Part shown: one piece after another, positions 1-5,884 of the stretch | How positions within the stretch are numbered: position 1 is the first letter of the stretch | How the letters are laid out: every line of letters starts with the position of its first letter | Origin: Actinomycetota bacterium | GTDB taxonomy: Bacteria > Actinomycetota > Actinomycetes > Mycobacteriales > Micromonosporaceae | NCBI GenBank assembly: GCA_005885115.1 | Contig: VAXX01000106.1 | Span: 10,343-16,226 of the forward strand | Direction: 5' to 3' | DNA: 5,884 bases | Made by a program: the position numbers and the translations under genes | The notes under the pieces: model-generated | Databases searched by the model: none | What the model was told of the DNA's origin: nothing | Seen by the model: the letters and a program-made list of their open reading frames with translations, nothing else

Positions 1-370
1 CGCTGCCCCGGCTGCCGAAGTCACCACCGGTGTCCTGCACGGTGACGAAGACGCCACCGTGTTCGGTGCGGTGCTCGGCGACGGTACGGGCGACCCCGAA
101 CGCCTCCTTCTGCACTGCGAGCGCGGCGTCGACCGAGGCCACCTCCGCGAGGCCGCCGAGGAAGATGACGCCGTGCGCGTCGGCGGGCACCGTCGTGCAT
201 ACCTGTGCGGAGATGCCGTGGGTACCGAGCCGGGCCACCACGTGCGCGGCGATCCCGCCACCGTCGTCGGTGACCACGATCCGTCCATTGTGGAGCCCGG
301 CGAGCGCGAAGCCCGGTGCCGTCGCGGGTACCACCCGGACCGCCCGCCGACCCAGCGCGTCCTGGACCGG
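1..370 (-). other. N-terminal part of ketoreductase (KR) region, truncated by window edge
   Basis: After ACP3 the frame continues through a Pro/Ala linker into RIVVTDDGGGIAAHVVARL, which resembles the Gly-rich nucleotide-binding strand of the KR structural subdomain. VIFLGGLAEV and GGVFVTVQDTGGDFG follow, the latter a conserved stretch of PfaA-type KRs. The catalytic Tyr/Ser/Lys region would lie to the left of base 1 and cannot be checked. The KR would reduce the beta-keto group with NADPH. Confidence 0.75.
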
Positions 371-3300
371 CGCCTCGGGCGCCGGCTCGTTGACCGTACC
401 GAGTTGGCTGATGACCTCACCCAACGACCGCAGCTTCGACAGCTCCACCGGGTCCACCTCCGGCAGGTCCGGCACCGCCCGACGTACCGCCGACAGGATC
501 TCCACCCGCTTGATCGAGTCGATCCCCAGATCGGCTTCGAGCTCCATGCACGGCTCGAGCATGTCCACCGGGTAGCCGGTCTTGTCCGCCACGATCGACA
601 GCACGACACCGGACAGGTCCACGGTCGGCGCGACCGGCGCGGGGGCCGGGATCGCCACCGGTGCCGGCGCCTCGACAACGGCACCGGCCGCGCCGAGCTT
701 ACCGATGACCTCGCCCAACGACCGCAGCTTCGACAGCTCCACCGGGTCCACCTCGGGCAGGTCCGGCACCGCACGACGTACCGCCGACAGGATCTCCACC
801 CGCTTGATGGAGTCGATGCCCAGATCGGCTTCGAGCTCCATGCACGGCTCGAGCATGTCCACCGGGTAGCCGGTCTTGTCCGCCACGATCTCCAGCACCA
901 CGCCGGACAGGTCGATACCCGCCGCGGCCGGCACGGGCGCCGGGACGTCAGCAACAGCAGGCGTCGCGCCGAGCTTGCCGATGACCTCACCCAACGACCG
1001 CAGCTTCGACAGTTCGACCGGGTCCACCTCCGGCAGGTCCGGAACCGCACGACGTACACCGGGTACCCGGTCTTGTCCGACACGATGGACAGCACCAGCC
1101 CGGACAGGTCCGCACCGGCCGAAACCGGTTGTACGGCAACGGGTTCCGGGAACGAGCAGGTGGCGGCGACCGCAACCGGCGCGGCAACCACAACCGGCGC
1201 AACGGTGATGGGCGGTGCGACGGGCACCGGCACTGGCACCGGCATGGGCGCCGGGACCGGAGCCGGCACGGCGGCGCCGACCGGCGGGTACGGCTTGCCG
1301 TAGTTGGCACCGGACAGGATCGCCTTCATCCGCGGCTTCGCGTCGTCCTGCTTGGCGACCGGTGGCCCGTTGTGCACCCAGAGCGCCTCGTAGTCGGCGC
1401 CGACACCGGCCACCGCGAGCCGGCCCAGCGCCTCGTGCAGTGCGGTGACGCCGTGCCGTCCCTTGCGGTCCAGGCTCACCACGAGGTGCGGCCGGTCCCC
1501 GAGGATCTTCCCGACCAGCGCCGTCAGCGTGCCGCCGGCACCGACCTCCACGAAGGTACGGACTCCGGCGGCGTACATGGCTTCGATCTCGTCGACGAAC
1601 CGGACTGGCGCGGCGAGGTGGGTGGCGATCCGGTCCCGGATGGCGTCCGGCGCGGCGGGATACACCGCGGCGTCGGTGTTGCCGTACACGGCGATCCGGG
1701 GCGCGTGTACCTGCGCGGTGCCCAGGTACTCCCGCAGTGCCGTACCGGCCGGCGCCACGAGCGGGGAGTGGAACGCGGTGGCGGTGTCCAGTCGGCGGCT
1801 GGCGATCCCGGCGGCGGCGAGCCGCCCTTCGACCGTGCTGATGCCGTCCACCGAACCGGACACCACGATCTGGTCCGGGGCGTTGTGGTTGGCCAGCCAC
1901 ACGCCGGATACCCCGGACAGGAGTGGTTCGGTCTGGCAACGGCTCGCCGACACGGCGAGCATCACGCCGGCGACCGATGCGGCGTCGCGCATCGCCTCAC
2001 CGCGCCGGCGGGCCAGGCGTACCAACGTTTCGGCGTCGAAGACGCCCGCCGCGTGCAGGGCGACCAGTTCCCCGAAGCTGTGGCCCGCCACCGCGTCGGG
2101 GCGCAACCGCAGCGCGGACAGCAGCCCGAGCTGGGCCAGGCTCGCCACCGCGAGCGCGGGCTGCGCCCACTCGGTGGCGGTCAGCGCGGCCTGCTGCGCG
2201 GCCCGTTCGGCGTCGCTGAACACCGGTACCGGGAAGACGATCTGGTGCAGCGGCCGGTCCCCGAGAACCAGGCCGGCGGCCCGGTCCCACGCCTCCCGGG
2301 CGGCCGGGAACTCCATCGCGAGGTCCGCGCCCATGCCGACGTACTGGCTGCCCTGCCCGGAGAACAGGTACCCGACCTGACCCGGCACCGGTACGCCGGA
2401 GGCGTAGCTGATCCCGGTCGGCGTGGTGAACGGCTGTACCGGGTTGGCGGCGATCGCACCGGTGGCCTGAGCCAGCTTCGCGGCCAGGTCGGCGGAGTCC
2501 GACGCGACGATCGCGAGCCGGGCGCAGTCGGCCGGTACGAAGTCCCGCTGCGTCGTGCGGGCCAGCTCGGCCAGCGGCGTGGCGGGGTCCAGCGCACCGG
2601 CCCGGTCCAGGAGCTCGTCCGGGGTGGCGGCGCTGAGGAGGACGAGTTCGGTTGGCACGCAACGGGTCCGGTCCGCCGGACGCCCTGAGCCGCCGGGCAG
2701 GTACTCCTCCAGGGTCAGGTGGAAGTTGCTGCCCCCGAAGCCGAAGCTGGACACCGAGGCCCGGCGCGGGTGGCCGCCGTCGCGGATCCACGGCCGGGCC
2801 TCGGTGCTGAGGTAGAACGGGCTGTTGGGCAGGTCCAGCTTCGGGTTCGGCCGGTCGACCTTGATGGTCGGCGGGAGAACCTTGTGGTGCAGGGAAAGGA
2901 CGGCCTTGAGCATCCCGGCCGCGCCGGCCGCCGACTTGGTGTGGCCGATCTGCGACTTGACCGAACCGAGGGCGCACCACTGGCTGTCCGGTCGGCCGCT
3001 GGCGGAGAAGACGGTACGCAGCGCGGTGAACTCGGCGAGGTCGCCGGCGACGGTACCGGTGCCGTGGCCCTCCACGAGTTCGACCGTCTCCGGCCCGTAC
3101 CCGGCCGCCTCGTACGCCCGACCCACCGCGCGGGCCTGCCCGTCGGCCAGCGGCGCGTAGATCGCCGTGCTGCGCCCGTCGGAGGCGGTGCCCATCCCCT
3201 TGACGACCGCGTAGACCCGGTCCCCGTCCCGTTCGGCGTCGGCCAGTCGCTTGAGGGCGAACATGACCAGCCCCTCGCCGAGGATCGTGCCGTCCGCCGA

Positions 3301-4009
3301 GTCGGAGAACGGCCGGCAGTCCCCGCTCGGGGACAACGCCGGCGTCTTGCTGAAGCACATGTACATGGTGAAGGGAACTGGCGCAGGCGGCGTCGGTGGT
3401 GCAGTTCGTACCGTGCAGGTCGAACCGGTTGGCGATCCGCCCGGCGACGACGTTGGACAGCAGCCCCGGGAAGGACGCCTCCTGCCACGGCACGTAGTGC
3501 TCGGCGATCCGGTCGCAGATCCCCTGGGCGTCCGCGTCGCTGACCCCGGCTTCCCGCAACGCCTTGAGCCACACCGGCCGCTGGAGCCGGCTGGCCATGG
3601 TGGCCAACAGTTCCAGCGGTGCGGTACCGAGGATGACGCTGACCCGGTCCCGGTTCAGCGTCGACAACCGGCCGCCGGTGGCGTCGCGCAGTACGGCGTC
3701 GGCGACCAGCAGGCTCAACAGTTGCGTGGTGTCGGTGGCACCGAGCTGGTTGGGCGGGATCCCGTACGCCAGCGGGTCGAAGTCGACCGGGTCGAGGAAG
3801 GCACCCCGCTTGCCGTACGTCTTGTCCGGCGCCTTGGGGTCGGGGTCGTAGTAGTCGGCGACGAGCCAGTGCGTCTCCGGTACGTCGGTGACGAGGTCCC
3901 GGCCGGCCAGGACGGCACGCCAGAAACCATTGGCGTCCTTGGATCCGGGCAGCAGGGCGCTCACGCCGACGACGGCGATCGGGGTCGGGCTGGGGCGGAC
4001 GTCAGACAT
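1..4009 (-). CDS. pfaA: PfaA-type iterative PKS / PUFA synthase large subunit (KS-AT-ACPx3-KR...), partial at left edge, with two frame breaks
   Basis: A multidomain megasynthase that should condense malonyl units into a lipid chain in the cytoplasm. The start ATG at 4009 is chosen because GAGGT lies 7 bases upstream and the protein then opens with the KS motif IAVVGVSALLPGS. A GTG at 4018 lies in the same frame but has no better signal. Domains in order are KS (about 4009-2700), AT (about 2390-1380), a Pro/Val/Ala linker, three ACPs (1110-400) and the beginning of a KR (about 370-1). The rest lies beyond the window. The KS N-terminus has TDTTQLLSLL where modular PKSs have DPQQR, which is typical of PUFA-synthase KSs. 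Tandem ACPs and a PfaD partner support the same family and argue against enediyne or modular PKS. Seen directly: the reading frame changes near 3370-3382 and again at 1056-1058, each time with loss of conserved sequence. As given, no single frame encodes the protein. No DH is visible. Confidence 0.88.
400..619 (-). other. ACP3, intact acyl carrier domain
   Basis: The same organisation as ACP2: DLSGVVLSIVADKTGYP, then LGIDSIKRVE with the attachment serine (Ser codon 517-515), then LRSLGEVISQLG. The serine lies exactly 294 bp (98 codons) from that of ACP2, in the same frame. It is the last carrier before the KR. Confidence 0.92.
411..1056. repeat. Tandem ACP-coding direct repeats (two full copies and one deleted copy)
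   Basis: Direct comparison of 411-600 with 705-894 (offset 294) shows 7 mismatches in 190 bases. Nearly all are silent; the only amino-acid change is Ser to Glu near the domain start. A third copy begins near 981 (offset 276 from the second) and matches until 1056, where 79 bp are missing. The linkers between copies are much less similar, so the similarity is confined to the folded domains. Confidence 0.9.
692..913 (-). other. ACP2, intact acyl carrier domain
   Basis: The domain runs from DLSGVVLEIVADKTGYP through DMLEPCMELEADLG to GEVIGKLG. The phosphopantetheine attachment serine is in LGIDSIKRVE (Ser codon 811-809). The DSIKR form is the typical PUFA-synthase ACP signature. The domain is separated from ACP3 by an Ala/Pro-rich linker (about 620-690). 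It is nearly identical to ACP3 at the DNA level. Confidence 0.92.
968..1110 (-). other. ACP1, disrupted: phosphopantetheine site deleted
   Basis: The first carrier in gene order. Its N-terminal part (DLSGLVLSIVSDKTGYPV) is in the KS-AT frame. Its C-terminal part (RRAVPDLPEVDPVELSK through GEVIGKLG) matches ACP2 and ACP3 but is in their frame, one step off. Alignment to ACP2 at the DNA level shows that bases equivalent to 782-860 are absent: 79 bp, or 26 codons plus one base. They encode DMLEPCMELEADLG and the DSIKRVE segment with the serine that carries the 4'-phosphopantetheine arm. As written, this ACP cannot be activated, and the frame is lost for everything downstream. Confidence 0.88.
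1056..1058 (-). other. 79-bp deletion scar in ACP1
   Basis: In ACP2 the plus-strand sequence gacgtac is followed 79 bases later by accgggtagccgg. In ACP1 gacgtac runs directly into accgggtacccgg. Only one base (c) of microhomology is visible at the join, using ACP2 as stand-in for the lost sequence. The join lies next to a perfect 14-bp palindrome, ACCGGGTACCCGGT (1058-1071). Because 79 is 1 modulo 3, the frame moves from 0 (KS-AT) to 1 (ACP2-ACP3-KR), exactly as observed. Confidence 0.88.
1130..1290 (-). other. Pro/Val/Ala-rich linker between AT and the ACP array
   Basis: A low-complexity stretch with alternating Pro-Val and Pro-Ala units (for example VPAPVPAPMPVPVPVPV), followed by a Val/Ala-rich run. 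Such extended, flexible linkers commonly flank tandem ACPs in PUFA synthases and let the carriers reach separate active sites. The underlying DNA is a run of imperfect GGCACC/GGCACT-like hexamers at about 1216-1275, so length could vary by slippage. Confidence 0.75.
1380..2390 (-). other. Acyltransferase (AT) domain, probably malonyl-specific
   Basis: Loads extender units from acyl-CoA onto the ACPs. It is one uninterrupted frame, continuous with the C-terminal half of the KS. It opens with VGYLFSGQGSQYVGMG, has the nucleophile serine in AGHSFGELVALHAAG (Ser codon 2079-2077), the catalytic His in TAFHSPLVAPAG (His codon 1770-1768), and ends with RTFVEVGAGGTLTALV and a post-AT segment around DYEALW. 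The AFH motif is the one associated with malonyl rather than methylmalonyl selection in type I PKSs, so malonyl-CoA is the likely substrate. Nothing in this domain looks damaged. Confidence 0.9.
2700..4009 (-). other. Ketosynthase (KS) domain, frame-broken after the active-site Cys
   Basis: Decarboxylative condensation domain. The N-terminal part (4009 to about 3375) carries the active-site Cys in TTDAACASS (Cys codon 3385-3383, residue 209). The C-terminal part is read in another frame from about 3372 and begins PFTMYMCFSKTPAL. It carries the two catalytic His motifs: VEGHGTGT (His codon at 3066) and SVKSQIGHTKSAAG (His codon at 2943). FGFGGSNFHL follows near the end. All three catalytic residues are therefore present, but the roughly 32 residues that normally join CASS to MYMCF are missing. 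The family motif is usually EAHGTGT; here it is EGHGTGT. Confidence 0.9.
3370..3382 (-). other. Deletion/frameshift scar inside the KS domain
   Basis: Upstream of this point the KS is read with codon first bases at positions equal to 1 modulo 3; downstream it is read at 0 modulo 3. On the coding strand the join runs from the CASS codons straight into codons for PFTMYMCF. PfaA-family KSs have about 32 residues between these motifs, including the conserved ITGG stretch. A missing length of about 98 bp (2 modulo 3) would fit both the spacing and the frame change. The size is inferred from family spacing; the frame change is seen directly. Confidence 0.85.
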
Positions 4010-4022
4010 GCGGGACACCTCA
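4007..4022 (-). promoter_or_regulatory. Ribosome binding site of the synthase gene, overlapping the pfaD stop codon
   Basis: On the coding strand the sequence is TGAGGTGTCCCGCATG. The TGA (4022-4020) ends PfaD, GAGGT (4021-4017) is the Shine-Dalgarno sequence, and ATG (4009-4007) starts the synthase 7 bases later. The overlap of stop and SD implies translational coupling, so the two proteins would be made in linked amounts. It also decides the start against GTG 4018, which lies inside the SD. Confidence 0.8.
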
Positions 4023-5565
4023 GGTCAGGTTTCGAGGGGCGAAGGCGAAGGCGCGGGCCGGTACGGCGACGCCGAACGTGCGGAGCTGATGTGCGCGGGT
4101 GATGACCGCCGCGCCCTCCAGGAGGTTGCGGGCCACCTGGACGACGGTGCGGTGGGACGGCTCGGCGAGGAACGAACCGGTGGTCCACCGGTTGAACGCG
4201 CCCATCGCCGGGCCGCACCAGATCTGGTAGTCGAGCTTGCGGGTGGCGTCGCCGTCGATGGCCCACCGGCTGGCGTTGCCGAGGTACCAACGGAAGACCA
4301 GGGCCATCCGGTGCTTGGGGTCGGCCTGCGCCTTGGCCAGTTCGGCCGGGTCGCGCTCGCGCCAGAACGCCTCGGTCCGGGCCCAGATGTCGGCGACCGG
4401 GGCGTGCAGGATCTCCCGCTCCAGCCGGGTACGCCGGGCGTCCGGGATGGCCTCCAGACTCGGGTACGTCCGGTAGAGCTCGTACAACTGGCCGGCGCGC
4501 GGGCCGAACATGGTGCCCCGGCGCAGCACCTGGAGCTTCACGCCCTGCTCGAACATGTCGGCGGCGGGCGCCATGATGACGTCGGCGACATCGGCACCGG
4601 CGAGCATCGCCTTCGCTTCCGAGCCCACCGGCGGCGCCGATCCGGATCGGCCGGTCGTACCCGAACTCGCGCGCCAGCGCGTCGCGTTGGGCGAGGATCG
4701 CCGGCAGCAGCGCCATCAGCGGCCGGTTGTCGGTGTGCCCGCCGCTGTCGGACTCCACCGTGATGTCCTCGGCCACCGGTACCCGCGCGGCCAGCTCCGC
4801 CTCGGCGGCGGTGATCTGGCCCCGGTCCAGCAGGGTACGCAGCAGCTCGGCGGGGGCCGGTGACATGAACTGCGCGGCGACCTCGGGCCGGGACACCTTG
4901 GCGAACACCCTGGTACGCCGGACGATCCGCCCGTCGGCATCGGTCCGCAGCCCGGCGACCGCGCACCGGACAACGGCCGGGGTGAGCCCCATGAACGCCG
5001 ACGCCGAGACGATCGGTACGCCCCGCGTGATCAGCAGTTCGGCGACCCGCTCCTCGACCGCCGGCTCGTTCGGCGAGTGGATCAGGTTGACCCCCCAGTT
5101 GGGCAGCTCCCCCAGTTCGCGGACCAACTCGTCGACCGCCGCCTCGACCCGGTGCGGCGCAAGGCCGCCGGCGCCGAAGAAGCCGAGCATCTCCGCGCGC
5201 GCCATGGCGATCACCATCGCGGTGGTGGCGATCCCGTTGGCCATCTCGCCGGCCACGTACGGGAACCGGACGCCGTGCGTCTCGCCGAAGGACCGGTCGC
5301 CGAGCCATTCCGGGTACAGCGGAGGGAGCGCGCCCAGCCGCCGGTACCCGGTCGGGGCGTGCTCACCGGCGACGACGCCGACGCCGGCCGCTGACCCGTG
5401 CCCGGCCACGACGTGGACGCTCGCCCGTACCTGGGCGGTGATCCGCGCCACCCCGTCCGGGTCGAACGCCGGCGGGTGCTCGACCGGCACCCGGGGAGCG
5501 AGCGGGGTCAGCGGGTGACGGGCCGGCGCGGCGGGCGCGGCGGGCGCGAAGGGCGTCGTGGTCAT
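4020..5565 (-). CDS. pfaD: PfaD-type trans-acting enoyl reductase (FMN, 2-nitropropane dioxygenase fold), frame-broken
   Basis: Reduces enoyl-ACP intermediates for the partner synthase, using FMN and NAD(P)H in the cytoplasm. The N-terminal frame runs from ATG 5565 (MTTTPFAPAAP) to about 4630. After an Ala/Pro-rich start it shows ASVHVVAGHG, YVAGEMANGIATTAMVIAM, LGFFGAGGL, NWGVNLIHSPNEPAVEERV, VPIVSASAFMGLTPAVV, and the catalytic-type His in DSGGHTDNRPL (residue 277). It ends with IRIGAAGG. The C-terminal frame (about 4628-4020) resumes at SEAKAMLAGADVADVIMAPA and continues through GVKLQVLRRGTMF, MALVFRWYLGNASRW and LDYQIWCGPAMGAFN. The segment between GAAGG and SEAKAML, which normally holds GADYVVTGSVNQ-like FMN phosphate-binding residues, is absent and the frame shifts. 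With about 32 residues restored, the length would be near 540, as in the family. A GTG at 5610 would add 15 Pro/Gly-rich residues; ATG 5565 is preferred, with a weak GGTGG SD. First gene of the operon. Confidence 0.9.
4628..4640 (-). other. Deletion/frameshift scar inside pfaD
   Basis: The coding frame changes here from positions equal to 0 modulo 3 (upstream) to 2 modulo 3 (downstream), so the missing length must be 2 modulo 3. Family spacing between IRIGAAGG and the SEAKAML-like motif suggests about 95-98 bp lost. A GTG at 4628 would open the C-terminal frame as a separate 202-residue ORF, but it has no domain of its own and begins in the middle of the barrel. It is therefore a fragment, not an independent gene. 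Confidence 0.85.
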
Positions 5566-5580
5566 GCGGACACCACCGAG

Positions 5581-5605
5581 TGGCGGAAGTCCGCCAACCG
5601 GCGGA
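5581..5605 (-). promoter_or_regulatory. Overlapping, mutually exclusive short hairpins just upstream of the pfaD start
   Basis: Two perfect 6-bp stems share the CCGCC segment: 5590-5605 (TCCGCC, 4-base loop, GGCGGA) and 5581-5596 (TGGCGG, 4-base loop, CCGCCA). They cannot form together. A third small stem next to them on the transcript, CCAC-UCG-GUGG, would cover the weak GGUGG Shine-Dalgarno sequence. This could influence translation initiation, but short GC stems are common by chance in such DNA. Confidence 0.3.
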
Positions 5606-5682
5606 AGCACTCAGCAGCGGTATGCAGCACCATGGCGTCGGCCTTTCCGTGGGCAAATCCAGCGCGAACGTGGATCGGAAGG

Positions 5683-5712
5683 CTGACGCTAGGCAAGGTA
5701 TGGCAAGGTCAG
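5683..5712. repeat. Operator-like element: 10-bp-period direct repeat within an inverted repeat
   Basis: GGCAAGGT occurs at 5692-5699 and again at 5702-5709, a period of 10 bp or about one helical turn. The pair is enclosed by CTGAC (5683-5687) and GTCAG (5708-5712), which are reverse complements. It lies about 120-150 bp upstream of the pfaD start, a usual place for a regulator site. No regulator is known from the window. Confidence 0.4.
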
Positions 5713-5839
5713 AACCCCACTGCGCCCGCTGGTCAGACGCGCGCGGTCGGCGGTCGATGAGCGGTCGGTCAGGCGCGGTGAGCGGAGGCGCACCGCCTGC
5801 GACCAGCGGTGCCCAGCCCCACATGCTGCGGGTAGAGCG

Positions 5840-5873
5840 CAGGCCCGGACGCGACGAACGGCGTCCGGGCCTG
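5840..5873. terminator. Strong GC hairpin, probable intrinsic-type terminator without U-tract
   Basis: A perfect 13-bp stem: CAGGCCCGGACGC at 5840-5852 pairs with GCGTCCGGGCCTG at 5861-5873, with an 8-base loop. No T-run follows on either strand, as is common for actinobacterial terminators. It probably ends a gene located to the right of the window and separates it from the pfaD operon. The strand cannot be decided. Confidence 0.6.
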
Positions 5874-5884
5874 GCTTGCGGATC

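Larger units (their letters stand above)
5566..5839 (-). promoter_or_regulatory. Non-coding leader and presumed promoter region of the pfaD-synthase operon
   Basis: No convincing coding region lies between the pfaD start and the hairpin at 5840. The open frames here are extensions or shadows without conserved motifs. The region is the only place in the window where the operon promoter can sit. I see no clear -35/-10 pair. The best weak option on the coding strand is TTCTGA, 17 bases, TAGCGT, ending at about 5686, and it is not strong enough to call. Repeats that could be operator sites are listed separately. Confidence 0.5.

Noticed and set aside
59..1303. Long plus-strand open frame (414 codons) opposite the ACP array and linker
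   Set aside because: It is the antisense shadow of the ACP repeats; its protein is Arg/His/Asp-rich and repeats only because the ACP DNA repeats. The minus strand encodes recognisable ACP motifs here.
1129..2688. 519-codon plus-strand open frame opposite the AT
   Set aside because: The minus strand carries the full set of AT motifs (GQGSQ, GHSFGE, AFHS, VGAGG). The plus frame has no recognisable domain and is typical antisense openness in high-GC DNA.
1997..3370. The remainder of the frame that encodes the KS N-terminus, down to a stop at 1997
   Set aside because: After about 3370 it becomes Arg/Gly/Pro-rich and loses all KS motifs, which continue in another frame. This part is out-of-frame read-through, not real protein.
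2715..3572. Minus-strand frame beginning MAQGVAGS
   Set aside because: It overlaps the KS in the wrong frame and is extremely Arg/Ser/Pro-rich. The true KS C-terminal half is read in a different minus frame that lacks a stop within the window.
4020..4628. A separate 202-residue gene starting at GTG 4628
   Set aside because: Its sequence is exactly the C-terminal third of PfaD, and no ribosome binding site or complete domain supports independent translation.
4636..4660. 16-bp palindrome GCCGATCCGGATCGGC near the pfaD frame break
   Set aside because: It is explained by the codons of the conserved RPIRIG motif and is likely coincidental. It is noted only because the ACP1 break also lies beside a palindrome.
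5775..5811. GCGGTG - CACCGC - GCGGTG, able to form two alternative 6-bp hairpins
   Set aside because: Short GC stems with 9-10 base loops in very GC-rich DNA are expected by chance, and their position relative to any transcript start is unknown.
5363..5824. A 153-codon minus-strand frame across the leader and pfaD start
   Set aside because: It overlaps pfaD in the wrong frame with no conserved motifs, so the leader is treated as non-coding.
1..5884. CRISPR arrays, tRNA/rRNA genes, insertion sequences, attachment sites
   Set aside because: No regularly spaced repeats other than the ACP domains, no tRNA-like cloverleaf, no transposase motifs and no terminal inverted repeats were seen.

Overview
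The window comes from a very GC-rich chromosome with strong G/C at third codon positions, typical of an actinomycete. The frequent use of GTAC-containing codon pairs (for example GGTACC, CGTACC) would fit Micromonosporaceae, but that assignment is a guess. All recognisable genes lie on the minus strand, so they read from right to left.

Layout in transcription order. (1) 5840-5873: a strong GC hairpin, probably the terminator of something beyond the right edge. (2) 5566-5839: a non-coding leader/promoter region of about 270 bases. It holds a 10-bp-period direct repeat inside an inverted repeat, and small overlapping hairpins next to the first start codon. (3) 4020-5565: a PfaD-type FMN-dependent trans-acting enoyl reductase of the 2-nitropropane dioxygenase fold. 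(4) 1-4009, cut by the left edge: a PfaA-type iterative polyketide / polyunsaturated-fatty-acid (PUFA) synthase with order KS - AT - Pro/Val/Ala linker - three tandem ACPs - start of KR. The two genes are 10 bases apart, and the pfaD stop codon overlaps the ribosome binding site of the synthase, so they form one operon. The order PfaD then PfaA-like resembles the pfa1-pfa2 arrangement of myxobacterial PUFA clusters rather than the pfaA-B-C-D order of marine gammaproteobacteria.

Together the genes suggest a 'secondary lipid' (PUFA synthase-like) pathway. The KS and AT build a chain on tandem ACPs, the KR (and a DH expected beyond the left edge) process the beta-keto group, and the PfaD protein reduces enoyl intermediates. 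The product cannot be told from this window.

The most striking observation is that the two genes carry three separate frame-breaking internal deletions: in PfaD near 4628-4640, in the KS just after the active-site Cys near 3370-3382, and in the first ACP at 1056-1058. Each removes conserved sequence: about 32 residues around the PfaD FMN phosphate-binding region, about 32 residues of KS, and exactly 79 bp including the phosphopantetheine serine of ACP1. Everything else is intact and clearly under coding constraint. This pattern fits either assembly/sequencing drop-outs or a very recently inactivated locus.
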